A stretch of DNA of 64,000 nucleotides from Mesostigma viride. Taxonomy: Eukaryota; Streptophyta; Mesostigmatophyceae; Mesostigmatales; Mesostigmataceae. Below are positions 30,632 through 42,085 of this stretch, one piece after another. Position 1 is the first letter of the stretch. Every line of letters starts with the position of its first letter. Both the position numbers and the translations under genes were made by a program. The notes under the pieces were generated by a model, which saw nothing but the letters and a program-made list of their open reading frames with translations, did not search any database and was not told the origin of the DNA. The DNA is taken from contig RPFO01001355.1 in the NCBI GenBank assembly GCA_009746045.1, forward strand, positions 84,065 to 148,064, read 5' to 3'.

Positions 30632-33600
30632 ATGCATCGACCTAACAGTCGACTGAGACACATGGTGGTGCCGGTATCTCGGGCTAGAACGACAGCTCTC
30701 AGCAGCAAGATTAGCAACACCCAACGCATGCTAGATTTCCTACGCCTCTGCGTTGCGCAAGCATCCCCGAATACCCAGAGCAGGCGGCAGGCTCGCATCC
30801 TACGCCTGCAGGACAAAATAAATGCGATGAAAAGCACTATTTCCACCGCTTCCCTTCCCCCCTCCGTTCCACCCCCACCTCCATTCCCCGCCGCACCCAC
30901 CCCCATCACCCATCGTCGTTCTCCCCTGGTGGGCCAGCAGGCATCCTTGGCCCTTGCCACTTTTAACACCCGCACATTGCTAGATGACGACCATAGCTGC
31001 CGGATCGAGGAGCTAGTCGCATTTTGCATCGAGCATCGTGTATCTATATTAGGCGTCCAGGAACACCGCCGCACGGTGCCACTTGGCCTGGTGAGCACTG
31101 CTCGCTTGGCGGGTGGCTGGCGGTTTTACTTCGCTGGCAGCGGTACGTCTGGCCAAGGTGGTGTTGGTCTTTTGTGTTCGCCGCTGGCAGTTGCTAGCCT
31201 CAGCACGCTTAAGTTTCTAACCCCACGCCTTATGGTAGCACATTTCACCTCTGTCGAGGGGCGGTCTAAACACCACCTCACGGTGGGGGTGGGCTACGCA
31301 CCCCACAGTGGTCTACCTGATTCGGCCCGTGAGGAGTTCTTCGAATCTTTGCATGACCTTGAGAGGGTCACTCCGGCCCGCCACTTTTTGGTTATGCTGC
31401 TCGACGCCAATGCCACGCTCCCCGTGGGCACTGCTGGCAGTCGCTTTGCGCCTGCTGACACGGAAGCTAACGCCAATACTCCCCTTTTCTCTGCCTTTTT
31501 GCGGGATAGCGGGATGGTTGCTGTCAACTGTCAATTCCAACGTCCCTCACAGGACTTGGTCACTTTTCGTGGCCCTAACGGCCGTCAGGCCTGTCTGGAC
31601 TATGTGGTGGTACGGCAGCCCAGGTGCACCTCGGTTCTGGACGCCCGAGTGTTTGACACGCCCACGGTGTGCTCTGACCACCGGTTGGTGCGCGCGACCC
31701 TTCGGCTCCGGTTCCACGTCCCCGCGCGCCGCGCCCCAGTGGTCCGCCCTGACTGGTCTGCTCTACGTCCGGTCAAGGGAGATCCTGAGGACTGGACGGA
31801 CGCCGAGCACGAGCGGAACTGGTGCCGACGGAAGTACCTGTCGGCCTGGACGCCCGGGCGGACGTCGACAAGCTGGACAATGGTGCCCCCAACGCAGCCA
31901 TTTTTGCGGGCTTTGCGGCCCGTGCCCCGTTGCTGGCGGCCCGGCACCTGCCGGTCATGCCCCGCCGCCGCCCCGGCCCGCTCTACCGCCAGGACCCCAA
32001 GGTCTTGGCCGCCCGGCACCGCCTCAAGCGTAACCGGGACCCGCTGCAGAAACCATTGCTCAAGGCCGCCCTTGTGGAGGCCTACGAGCACGCTCAGGAC
32101 GCGGAGGCGGCCCAGTGCATCGCGGATGCCAAGGCCTGCCAGGCCCGCAACCAGGGCAAGGACATGTGGTACCACCTCGACCGGCTCGGCGGCCGGCGGC
32201 AGCGCACCCCGGTGGAGCATACGGGGGACGGCACGGCGCCGGTAAGCCTTGACCGCTGGTTGGCCCACAATGTTTCCTTGACCGGTGGGGCTCGCGCCCC
32301 CCCCCGCCGCTGCACCCCGAGACGGCCGCCCGCCTCGGGGTCGCCGGACCCCCGCCGCCACCGGCGCCCCCCTCCTCGGCCGCGGACTACCAAGTCCCCG
32401 CCTTGCAGGAGGGCCGCCTTGCCACTGACGACGTTGTCCCCCCTTCACTTTGGAGGAATTGGACGGCGCCCTTGCTCGCCTGCGGTACGATGCAGCGGTC
32501 GGTGCCGACCACCTTTCTGCTGAGCTGCTGAAGACCCCTGATCTGGCGGTTAGGGATCTTCTGCTGGCGTTCTGCAACCGTGTCCTGCTCTCTGACGAGC
32601 CTCCGCCTGCTGAGTGGCAGACGGCCATCCGCGTCATGCTGTACAAGAAGGGCTCTGCTGCTGACCCCGGCAACTACCGGGGTGTCTGCCTCCAGAGCGC
32701 CGCGCTGAAGGTCTTCATGCGCATGATGCTGCACAGGCTCCGCGCCGCGCTGGACCCACACCTGGGTGAGTCTCAGATGGGTTTCCGTAGTGGTCGTAAC
32801 ACTGTCATGGCTGTGTTTGTCGCGCGCCGGTTGATGGAGGAGGTGCGTCGACTTCCCCCTGACAGTTTGCCGCTGGTCTTCATTTTTGTTGACTATATCA
32901 AGGCCTTTGACACGGTTCTCTGGGAGGCTCTTTGGGCCATCCTAGCTCTGGATCGGGTACCACCTGCGTTTATTGCTGCCATTCGCCGACTGTATGAGGG
33001 CTCACAGGCAGTAGTGCGGACTGCGGAGGGCACCACTCCACCATTCCCCCTTCACCACGGGGTGTGGCAAGGTTGTGTCCTGTCCCCATACCTGTTCATT
33101 ATTGTCGTGGATCACGTCATGCGCCGGGCACGTGCGCGCTTTACTGCTCTTAAGGGGTTCGAGCCAGGCTTGGACATCCTTAACGTGAAAGAGCACGGCG
33201 GGGTTAGACCGGGGTACCGCCTTGCCGACCTGATTTATGCGGATGACACCACCCTCATCGAGCGCCCCGAGCACATTCAGACCTGGCTGGACTGCCTGGG
33301 CCTGGAGGCGCGGGCGGTGGGGTTGGAGATTAGTGTCAAGACTGAGGCGATGGTGATAGGGGCCTCCAGTAAACCACCGCTGCCGCGCCTGCTCGACGGG
33401 ACGGAGGTCCCGTTCCGCGACCGCTTCAAGCTGTTGGGGAGCTGGCTTCCTGACACCGACGACGATGTGGACACCCGCATCGCCCTCGCCTGGGCCAAGC
33501 TCCGTTCGCTCACACCTTACTGGCGCTCGAAGGGCCTGGACGGGCACCGCAAACGCATGCTCTTCAAGGTCCTCGTCCTCACGGTGCTCACGTATGGCGC

Positions 33601-34099
33601 CGAGGCGTGGACACTCACACCCAAACTGGCAGCTCGGCTCGACGGCACAGTTTACAGGATGCTCCGGCAGGTCCTTAACGTAGGTTTTTCCGAGCGTCCG
33701 TCATCAGAGTCTTTGTATCATGGCATGCCTCGTGTTTCGGACGAGATTAGGCAGCGTAGGATAGCATTTGTAGGACACCTTGCCCGCACTAGCCAGGTCG
33801 ACACCACCCTTGGTCTGGCCGGCCCCCAGCGGCTTGGCCAGCCAGGGCGGCATATTCTGACCTGGCCTGGCCCCGCGGACATTCCCAAAAGGGTAGGGAA
33901 ACCTGTCACCAACTACGTTCAGATGTTGCTGGACGACCTAGTGGTCCCAGCCCAGTTTGAGCACCGCATACACTCTCTCTCCCGTCTTTGGACTGTCATG
34001 CAGGACAAGACGCGGTGGAAGAAGATTGTCAAGGCGCACACGCCCGACCCTGTGGGCAAGCCACCTCCCCCCAAGCGGAGGAGGCGTTTTGATGAGTAG
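30632..34099 (+). pseudogene. LINE ORF2: APE endonuclease plus reverse transcriptase, two compensating frameshifts
   Basis: APE-type endonuclease motifs occur in order: TFNTRTL, ILGVQEHR, LLDANA, LDYVVV and CSDHRLV (about 30950-31690). The RT part (32450-34099) has MGFRSGRNT, IKAFDTVLWEALW, GVWQGCVLSPYLF, the YADD box in LIYADDTTLIE, and YGAEAWTL in the C-terminal domain. Between them the sense lies in a second frame from about 31830 to 32300 (VDKLDNGAPNAAIF ... LDRLGGRRQRTPV). The exit shift sits at a C9 run at about 32297-32305. Two opposite one-base changes would restore a single ORF of about 1155 codons, so the element is either very recently inactivated or intact with consensus errors. 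Confidence 0.9.
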
Positions 34100-34194
34100 T
34101 GTAGTTAGGATTTTCTAGATAGCCTAGCGTTAGTAGTATAGTTCGATCACGCGGCTTCCTCCACCCCATCCATCATGGAATATGTGCTACATGA

Positions 34195-34208
34195 CCTCCC
34201 CACGGAGG
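34195..34208 (+). promoter_or_regulatory. 3'-terminal stem-loop of the full-length LINE
   Basis: CCTCC-CCAC-GGAGG is a 5-bp stem with a 4-base loop, preceded by ATGTGCTACATGA and followed by CATGTTAT and the AATTT tail. It occupies the same place as 8419-8432 with a changed first base pair (C-G for A-T). Confidence 0.6.
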
Positions 34209-34238
34209 CATGTTATAATTTAATTTAATTTAATTTAA

Positions 34239-34771
34239 TGGATATGGATGGATGGATGGATGGATGGATGGATGGATGGATGGATGGATGGATGGATGGA
34301 TGGATGGATGGATGGATGGATGGATGGATGGATGGATGGATGGATGGATGGATGGATGGATGGATGGATGGATGGATGGATGGATGGATGGATGGATGGA
34401 TGGATGGATGGATGGGTGGGTGGGTGGGTGGGTGGATGGATGGATGGATGGATGGATGGATGGATGGATGGATGGATGGATGGATGGGTGGGTGGGTGGG
34501 TGGGTGGGTGGGTGGGTGGGTGGGTGGGTGGGTGGGTGGGTGGATGGATGGGTGGGTGGGTGGGTGGGTGGGTGGGTGGGTGGGTGGGTGGGTGGGTGGG
34601 TGGGTGGGTGGATGGATGGGTGGGTGGGTGGGTGGGTGGGTGGGTGGGTGGGTGGGTGGGTGGGTGGGTGGGTGGGTGGGTGGGTGGGTGGGTGGGTGGG
34701 TGGGTGGGTGGGTGGGTGGGTGGGTGGGTGGGTGGGTGGGTGGGTGGGAGGGTGGGTGGGTGGGTGGGTGG
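34239..34771 (+). repeat. (GGAT)n/(GGGT)n microsatellite
   Basis: More than 500 bases of GGAT grade into GGGT with short GGAT islands. Open frames reading WMDG or WVGG on the plus strand and HPSI or HPPT on the minus strand are artefacts. 34772-34916 is AT-rich without features, and 34917-34944 is an (ACTT)n run. Confidence 0.95.
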
Positions 34772-34913
34772 TGGACTACTTACACAATACAATAATCTAG
34801 TGCTGAACGGTTGGGGGATGATGCAGACGATATTTGTTTAAACTTTTGTTTAATTATTTTCTAATGAGATTAGCATAGTACTCCGTGGCATGCCTTTGCG
34901 CATGACACGCAAG

Positions 34914-34940
<27 letters not shown>

Positions 34941-34945
<5 letters not shown>

Positions 34946-35943
34946 CAATCACTGGGCAAACGCTATCTGCGAGACCCTGGTTGCCCAATCGCCTTGCCGT
35001 GCTGATGCCCTTGAAAAAAATGCGGCGATTTTCCACCTGGTACGCGGCACCAGCATGCACATGTGCTCCATGCCACAAGACAACATCACCAGGATTGAGC
35101 ATCACCTCAGTTTTTCCCTCCCCCCTCTTGGAGATGTCCCTCTTCCTATAATGTCGGATACTATTGTCGTACGAAACCCAACGTGTGTCGGGTTGTACAG
35201 CGATGATGCAACTTACTGGGAAGTATACCTCCCATGCCAAAACTTCACGTGTAAGATCGGAATGGGGCCCTTGTTCTTTGCAGTTAGCCAGGCTTCGGAG
35301 CACCAGCAACTCACGTGGCTTAGGCACGTAGGACATGTCCAGCGCAGCATGCAGGATCTTGACCGCCAATCCCACGACGAGCTTCCCAAACGGGCTGTCT
35401 TCGTCGATAAGGGCTTGGCTACGTTGCTTTGGAGGGAATGTATACGTCTTGGTGTTCTCGTTGTACTTCCGAAAAATTCTGTCAAATTTAGTATCCGGAA
35501 TGTCTTGCGCAGCATTCAGCATCTGCACGCGTACTTCCTCGCTTACGATGCCTCGTATGACAGTGTATCCCCTCTCCCTGATATCCGCCGCACACTTCTT
35601 TTGTAAAGGGGTTTCGGCAATGTTCCTCTCACGCAATGCCACGTTTTCAATCGCCTTTTCCCCGGCATTCTTCCGGTTGCCCACACGGTGGCTCTCTTCG
35701 GCTTTCAATGCGGCGGGCGTTTTTTTCTTGGCAGGAACCTTCTTGGCCGCCGCCCGCCTTGCTTTTTGCCTTTCCGCCTGCTGCTTCCTATATTCCTTTA
35801 ATCCACCAGCCCTCTGGATTATTAGCAGCTTTCTGGTCGATGTCGCGCCACCTGTTTGCCTTCATAATTTTGGCTTGCATCTTCTTCATGGCTTTGCACG
35901 CCTTGGCGACTTCCTGCTCACTAGCCAAGTCGGATTCCATCAT
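34941..35943 (-). pseudogene. 2-oxoglutarate/Fe(II) dioxygenase-like gene, one apparent frameshift
   Basis: From ATG at 35943 the frame reads MMESDLASEQEVAKACKAM to about 35805. The lysine/arginine-rich continuation (EYRKQQAERQKARRAAAKK) is in another frame and runs to the stop at 34941. In the 255-residue main part, residues 149-151 form H-S-D, residues 216-218 form H-V-H and R228/R229 follow. This is the order of the HxD...H metal ligands and the 2-oxoglutarate-binding arginine of the double-stranded beta-helix dioxygenases (phytanoyl-CoA hydroxylase/TET-JBP-like fold). The substrate is unknown. The stop is embedded in the start of the (ACTT)n run. It is divergent from the large gene at 36568, with a 0.6-kb shared upstream region. 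It could be a host gene or a transposon passenger. Confidence 0.6.
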
Positions 35944-36065
35944 ATAACGGCAAATAAAACAGGGTTTAAAAGCAACCGAGTATATGTAAAGGCTATCGAT
36001 CGTGCTGTTTAGGGTTATACCAACCTTCAGTAAAAAATTAATTGGCGGGCTGCCATGCACAACAT

Positions 36066-36415
36066 CGGGTCGCTGCGTACCTGCCGTGGGAAGGAGGACA
36101 AGTGATACACAAATACCGTACAAGTGATACACAAATACCGTACAAGTGATACACAATTGCAGCCAGGACAACAGCGGGTCGCTGCGTACCTGCCGTGGGA
36201 AGGAGGACAAGTGATACACAAATACCGTACAAGTGATACACAAATACCGTACAAGTGATACACAATTGCAGCCAGGACAACAGCGGGTCGCTGCGTACCT
36301 GCCGTGGGAAGGAGGGGGGTGATACACAAATACCGTACAAGTGATACACAAATGCAGCCAGGACAACAGCGGGTCGCTGCGTACCTGCCGTGGGAAGGAG
36401 GACAAGTGATACAAA
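36066..36415 (+). repeat. 110-bp tandem repeat in the divergent intergenic region
   Basis: Units contain GGTCGCTGCGTACCTGCCGT, GGGAAGGAGGACAAG and two to three copies of GTGATACACAAATACCGTAC. The array lies between the two divergent gene starts, so it may affect their promoter. Confidence 0.85.
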
Positions 36416-36567
36416 AATACGTGTCTGTATTGAGGTAGTGCCACGCGAATGGTTTTACAGTGCAGTGCAGGCAGCGCTATAATGTGTACCCCCGATCACG
36501 TGAGCCTGAGGTAATTATTGGATCACGTTAACGGTAATTACTTTGCAGGCAGTACGCAACCGTAGCA

Positions 36568-36654
36568 ATGGCCGCTAAAGATCGTCGACCCGTCTGGGTG
36601 TCACAAGAGTTTAAAGCCGCGATGGAATATGCGCGCAGGAATTTCCAAGTGGAG
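36568..36654 (+). CDS. Large gene, exon 1
   Basis: ATG at 36568 encodes 29 codons (MAAKDRRPVWVSQEF...). The donor is GAG/GTAAGT at 36655. Intron 1 is 36655-36907. Confidence 0.65.
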
Positions 36655-36907
36655 GTAAGTTCCTTCATGAGTACTCACATTGTAGTCTTGCTTGTGATTC
36701 ATCGGCGGGTATATGTATCTCATGGGTAAGAATGTCCCGTCGGAAGCACCGTTTCGGGTCGCGGGGTATCTGCTGCCGACCAATAAATCGATGGTTACTG
36801 ACTGTCTTTGATGGCAGTGCTAATGATGGCGCGTGACCATCATTACATAACGGTCCTGGGTTTGTCGAGCGGGTGTCTCGCTGTGCGTCTCTGCCCTTGC
36901 ACCGCAG

Positions 36908-37192
36908 GCGCAACAGTATAAGCGGCCCGAGCAATTCGTGCAAGCGTCCAAAGGGTTTGAGAGCGAATCCAAGTGGGAGAGACTGGGGGTATCAAAGTTC
37001 ATGCTAGACGCATTGCAGGGCCGTGGGGCTCATTTTTTTAAGCCTGTCACAGCTGGTAATGAGGCCATGGAGAAGCCCGGAGAGGTGGCGGGGACCGAGG
37101 AGAGTGATGAGGGCGAGGGAGAGGTTGCGCAGGCGGTCAGCGGTGAGAAGAAGAAGAAGAAGAATGTGAAGGAGACACCGTATTTGGTTGCG
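36908..37192 (+). CDS. Large gene, exon 2
   Basis: The acceptor ACCGCAG ends at 36907; 95 codons; donor GCG/GTAAGT at 37193. The exon contains an acidic stretch followed by a KKKKK run. Intron 2 is 37193-37368 and ends TGTGTGCAG. Confidence 0.68.
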
Positions 37193-37368
37193 GTAAGTTC
37201 CCCTTTGCTTCTTCATGTGCTGCACGTGTACATGGATGTTTGTATACTACAACGAAGTTAGAGGAAGCATGAACAGCAATGCTGGACATGTGTGGACTGT
37301 TCTTCTCATGTGTTGTTGCTGTAAACCGTGGCTGTGCTGATTTGTGCATATCCTTGACATGTGTGCAG

Positions 37369-37752
37369 AGGAAGCAACTAACGCGGGCGGTTGATTATTG
37401 GAGCGGCCAGTGTCTGAAGGAGAAGATGGGATGGAAGGATGCCAGGTGCAAAAAGGCCACAGGCACGCCGGTGGTAGAGGGCCCATCGCAGGGAGCCGTC
37501 ACGGGGCACGCCACCGGTGAGCCTATGGAGATGCAGGACCCAGTGGGTGCGTGCTCGCAGGCGGCAGCTGTACCTGGAGAAGGGTTGTCGGGACCGCCGG
37601 GGTATTCACTTGTCAGGGAGGCCGCGGTGTTGTGTCAGATGATGTGCGACCGCGCAGTGGCGTCGTTGCCCCAGCTGGCGGCTCCGTTGCTTAATGCGGG
37701 GGAGGGCTCCTTCGAGCCGCGCACGCTGGCACACATGGCACTGTCTGCTCAG
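37369..37752 (+). CDS. Large gene, exon 3
   Basis: 128 codons starting RKQLTRAVDYWSGQ; donor CAG/GTAGGC at 37753. Intron 3 is 37753-39117 and holds the 30-bp minisatellite. Confidence 0.65.
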
Positions 37753-38247
37753 GTAGGCGACTGTGTGATTGCTTGTTGCATGCAACATGTTGACGACAAT
37801 CTTTATTTGCATATGGGAACAGCGCGTTGATGACTTATTCATATGTGACAGCATTATGTGGCCTGATGTTTCTCTCCGGATGACGTGCAAAAATGTGAGG
37901 CACAGCACACGCATATGCCGCTCCCTGCGTTAGCGGGCGATGACGGCAGTCACGGAGGCGTGTGCGCCTCTGGACATGTGAATATCGGCTGTACTCTTTG
38001 CTGATACTGCATGAATGACTCAATGCGTAACCCGCTTTCTCTCAGCACTCAATCTGTGGCACGAGAGGGGTGAGGGGGGGCGGCATTGGACCAGATGCTG
38101 AAGAGATGTAGAAGCATACAGATGGGAGGGGAAGCCAAAGTTACAGTTGCAAGGAGACGTGTCCAAGGGGGGAGGGGGGCAGAGAATTGGAATTGAGTAG
38201 GATGACAGCCAGATGGTATTGGCAACAGGACGGAAAGAATGTGGGTG

Positions 38248-39031
38248 TAATGGGGTGCTGGCATGCATGGACGAGTGTCATGGGGTGCTGGCATGCGTGG
38301 ATGGGTGTAATGGGGTGCTGGCATGCGTGGATGGGTGTAATGGGGTGCTGGCATGCGTGGATGGGTGTAATGGGGTGCTGGCATGCGTGGATGGGTGTAA
38401 TGGGGTGCTGGCATGCGTGGATGGGTGTAATGGGGTGCTGGCATGCGTGGATGGGTGTAATGGGGTGCTGGCATGCATGGACGAGTGTCATGGGGTGCTG
38501 GCATGCGTGGATGGGTGTAATGGGGTGCTGGCATGCGTGGATGGGTGTAATGGGGTGCTGGCATGCGTGGATGGGTGTAATGGGGTGCTGGCATGCGTGG
38601 ATGGGTGTAATGGGGTGCTGGCATGCGTGGATGGGTGTAATGGGGTGCTGGCATGCGTGGATGGGTGTAATGGGGTGCTGGCATGCGTGGATGGGTGTAA
38701 TGGGGTGCTGGCATGCGTGCACGAGTGTAATGGGGTGCTGGCATGCATGGATGGGTGTAATGGGGTGCTGGCATGCGTGGATGGGTGTAATGGGGTGCTG
38801 GCATGCGTGGATGGGTGTAATGGGGTGCTGGCATGCGTGGATGGGTGTAATGGGGTGCTGGCATGCGTGGATGGGTGTAATGGGGTGCTGGCATGCGTGG
38901 ATGGGTGTAATGGGGTGCTGGCATGCGTGGATGGGTGTAATGGGGTGCTGGCATGCGTGGATGGGTGTAATGGGGTGCTGGCATGCGTGCACGAGTGTAA
39001 TGGGGTGCTGGCATGCATGGATGGGTGTAAT
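38248..39031 (+). repeat. 30-bp minisatellite in intron 3
   Basis: About 26 head-to-tail units contain GGGGTGCTGGCATGCGTGG and ATGGGTGTAA. Two variants recur: ACGAGTGTCATGG at about 38271 and 38481, and GTGCACGAG at about 38718 and 38988. The units are directly contiguous, so this is not a CRISPR array. The unit is 24/30 identical to the minisatellite in FB2. Confidence 0.92.
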
Positions 39032-39117
39032 GGAAGAGAATACGCATCCTTTTTGCCGGGGGCCTTACACCTTTCCCCTAAACTCCTTGTTTTACTTTAT
39101 TCTGTGGGAACATGCAG

Positions 39118-40415
39118 CTGGGCGGCATCCACATGCAGGGAGTAACGGCTCCACTTGGTGGGCAGCCAGGACATGCGAGCACTGGGCAGCCCCCCGAGGG
39201 CCTGGCAACGGCAGGGAGACGGCCGAAGAAGCAGGCAACTGGGCCGCTCCGCGAGGGCCTGGCAACGGCAGGGAGACGGCCGAAGAAGCAGGCCACTGGG
39301 CAGCCGGGGAGGGCGGCACAGGGGCCGGGGGCAGATGTGGAGGTGGCGGGGACGGGGGGGGACGAGGGACATCCAGAGACGATGGCGGAGGAGGGGGAGA
39401 CGGGGGCGGAGGCGGGGAGGAAGGCGGAGGCGGCGGGGACGGGGGGGACGAGGGAGTTCAAGAGACGAGGGGTGCGGAGGTGGGGCCGGTGGCGGATGCG
39501 GCGGGGAGGAAGGCGGAGGCGGCGGGGACGGGGGGGACGAGGGAGTTCCAGAGACGAGGGGTGCGGAGGTGGGGCCGGTGGCGGATGCGGCGGGGAGGAA
39601 GGCGGAGGCGGCGGGGACGGGGGGGACGAGGGAGTTCAAGAGACGATGGCGGAGGAGGGGGAGACGGGGGCGGAGGCGGGGAGGAAGGCGGAGGCGGCGG
39701 GGACGGGGGGGACGAGGGAGTTCCAGAGACGATGGCGGAGGAGGGGGAGACGGGGCGGAGGCGGGGAGGAAGGCGGAGGCGGCGGGGACGGGGGGGACGA
39801 GGGAGTTCAAGAGACGATGGCGGAGGAGGGGGAGACGGGGGCGGAGGCGGGGAGGAAGGCGGAGGCGGCGGGGACGGGGGGGACGAGGGAGTTCCAGAGA
39901 CGAGGGGTGCGGAGGTGGGGCCGGTGGCGGATGCGGCGGGGAGGAAGGCGGAGGCGGCGGGGACGGGGGGGACGAGGGAGTTCCAGAGACGATGGCGGAG
40001 GAGGGGGAGACGGGGCGGAGGCGGGGGGGAAGGCGGAGGCGGCGGGGAGGGGGTACGTGGAGGTGGTTGAGGTAGGGTCCTCCACCGATGAGGAGGACCG
40101 CGGCACGGTCATTGGGAAGCCAAAAAAGAGGAAGAGGAAGGTGGCTGAAAGTCAGGGATCGACGCCGGCGGCGAAGGAGGTAGTGGCGTCGCCAGGGCCG
40201 CAGACGAGGAGGAGGCGGGCTGCACAGCAGGCTGCGGAGACGTCGAACACGGGGGGGAAGGACGGAGATCCAGACTCGAGGGGTGTGGAGGTGGGGACGG
40301 GGGGCAAGGCGGAGGCGGCGGGTACGGGGGGGGACGAGGGACATCCAGAGACGATGGCGGAGGAGGGGGAGACGGGGGGGAAGGCGGAGGCGCTGCAGAA
40401 GGGGAAGCGTGGTGC
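39118..40415 (+). CDS. Large gene, exon 4, part before the transposon
   Basis: The acceptor is a T-rich tract ending AACATGCAG at 39117. The first codons are LGGIHMQGV. Positions 39330-40070 are a GGC/GGA-rich tandem tract encoding repeated AEEGETG, AGRKAEAAGTGG and arginine-rich blocks. A basic PKKRKRK nuclear-localisation-like motif follows at about 40120. The exon is open to the transposon. Confidence 0.6.
39330..40070 (+). repeat. G-rich coding tandem repeat in exon 4
   Basis: Blocks containing GCGGGGACGGGGGGGACGAG, GGAGTTC(A/C)A, GAGACGATGGCGGAGGAGGG and GGTGCGGAGGTGGGGCCGGT repeat in mixed order. All three forward frames and one reverse frame stay open for several hundred codons because of composition. 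Single-base differences between blocks shift the local frame. Confidence 0.8.
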
Positions 40416-40869
40416 ACCGGGAAGGGGGGTGTGACATTTTGTGATATTTTGTGACATATCACGTGACATTTTGTGATGTGGATGTGACAAAATGTGACAC
40501 TTTGTGATTTTTTGTGACAAAACTGTGATATTCTGTGACATTTCGTGATAAATCATGTGATAAAACCAGCATATTCTGTGATTATCTTTGTGACAAAAAC
40601 AAGGAAATTATCACAAAATATCAATGTCACGACTTGACAAAACGCACTGACAAAATCCGTGACATTATCACTGATATATCACGAAAAAAGGGTGACGAAA
40701 TCCGTGACATTGTCACTGATATATCAGGAAAAAAAGGGTGACAAAGCCGTGACAATGTCACTGATAAATCTAGGGAGAAAACAGTGACATAAAACCACGG
40801 GCGATCATGACATATCACACAGATAAATCGTGACATATCACACAGATATATCAGAACACATTCCAAAGC

Positions 40870-41423
40870 AAAACGGATGAAAAGCACACCTCGCGATTTC
40901 TTTATTACAAATATAAAGATAAATGTAACAGATCTTCATTCTTCATTCTTCATTCTTCAACAGTGATTATCGATCAGTGACAATTTGCAAACGCCGGCTT
41001 GGCGCTTGTCGTTGCGTGACAGAAATCTCAGAATGTTCCTGGAATGCAATAAAAAACGCACATGCGCAAGAAACATGAACGGATGGTTGGTGTCAGCTGT
41101 CTCATCTGCCACCGCACCCTAGAAAACCAATTCATGAACAAGAAAGCGCTCGATATAGATCAAGAAAACAAAAACAAACCTGCGCAGCCGTGGCGCCTAG
41201 ATGACGATGTTAAGTGGACGACGACGAGGAGGCCGGCACCTTGTCTCCCTGTGAGCAGAAAAAAAAAGGCAAGTTTGAACACTCAAGATTTGTCATAGCC
41301 TTTCACAGCCTCGATCAATAGAAATGTTGCACATCAAAATCAATGTGTTGCCTAGAACATCCTTGAATGGGTTTCAAGAACAGCAAGGCGGCCTCCCCCG
41401 CCCGCAAACTCATAATCCCAGTG
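40870..41423. other. Interior of the 6.6-kb transposon, left part
   Basis: Holds a short (CATTCTT)n run near 40935-40960 and a 78-codon frame at 41062-41298 (MRKKHERMVGVSCLICHRTL...) with one CxxC and no recognisable family. From 41510 to 41620 the motif CCCAGTTTCCCACA recurs. Confidence 0.4.
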
Positions 41424-41453
41424 TTTACAACCCCCTCATGAGGGGGTTGTAAA
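41424..41453. repeat. 30-bp perfect palindrome
   Basis: TTTACAACCCCCTCA and its reverse complement are joined without spacer (centre CATG). A run of about 15 A begins 16 bases downstream. Confidence 0.85.
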
Positions 41454-41904
41454 ATTGCAATCAGTCATTAAAAAAAAAAAAAAAATCCCAGTTTCACACA
41501 CTGCCCACTCATAAATAATCCCAGTTTCCCACAGCCCCCACTCAGCCCACTCTGACATAAACCACCCCAGTTTAGACACCCCCTCTCATGAATAAGCCCA
41601 GTTTCCCACAGTCACCTGGGAGACCGCGCAACCTGGGGTCAGTCAGGTCAGTCACAGCCGGTGCGGCGCTAGATTACAATACCGGTCCGATGTAGTGTAG
41701 TGGGGTGGGTGGGGTGGGGTGGGGGGGGGAAGGGGGGGGGGGTTCCCCCTCCTTTGGTGGGTGTCAAGGGGGACATTGGTAGGGGTTGATGATTTAGTAG
41801 TTGTGGAACGCAGTTGTAAATGTGGGTAGCTCGTGCGTAGGTCACAGGTTCTTGTGAGGGGTGGGGATGCTTGGGTTGCCGTGGTGGCTTGCCTATGGTA
41901 CGTA

Positions 41905-42085
41905 GGTGCCTGAATACAGTGGTGGGCAGGTGCACTTCGTGCACCCAGAGCAGGTGGCAGTTTACATTCCCCCACCTGCAAGAAGTAGCCAAGAGTGTAT
42001 TAAAGGCCATATGCCCCTTCTCAGGGCTAAGTGCTACATATACTCCCAACGGAGTTATGTTCCTAATTAATTAATTAATTAATGG
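41905..42085 (+). mobile_element. LINE/SINE 3'-end fragment with hairpin and (AATT)n tail
   Basis: GTGCACCCAGAGCAGGTGGC, then CATATGCCCCTTCTCAGG, hairpin ACTCC-CAAC-GGAGT at 42042-42055 and AATTAATT tail. It resembles 52567-52895 and the 3' part of the ORF1-only LINE. Nested in the 6.6-kb element. Confidence 0.7.

Larger units (their letters stand above)
29077..34238 (+). mobile_element. Full-length two-ORF LINE
   Basis: The order is 5' untranslated region (29077-29342), ORF1 (29343-30557), ORF2 (30632-34099), 3' untranslated region, terminal hairpin CCTCC-CCAC-GGAGG at 34195-34208 and (AATTT)n tail at 34213-34238. The 5' region resembles that of the ORF1-only family (ATGGCTG...CTCATAACTTT...GACG..CACGCTGAT). 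A minus-strand 3' fragment of this family lies at 62035-62155. Confidence 0.9.

Noticed and set aside
34235-34841. MDGW/IHPS-type frames of nearly 200 codons, and similar ones at 52138-52748 and 52892-53101
   Set aside because: GGAT/CATC tetranucleotide repeats never contain a stop; no gene is implied.
35788-36444. 218-codon minus frame including LYHLSSFPRQVRSDP repeats
   Set aside because: Most of it is the 110-bp tandem repeat; only its last 50 or so codons belong to the dioxygenase-like gene.
38248-39031. Regular 30-bp repeat considered as a CRISPR array
   Set aside because: Units are directly contiguous with no unique spacers, and the array sits in an intron of a eukaryotic gene.
39097-40437. 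446-codon minus-strand proline/arginine-rich frame
   Set aside because: Antisense of the G-rich exon 4 tract; the plus strand is supported by splice sites and frame continuity.
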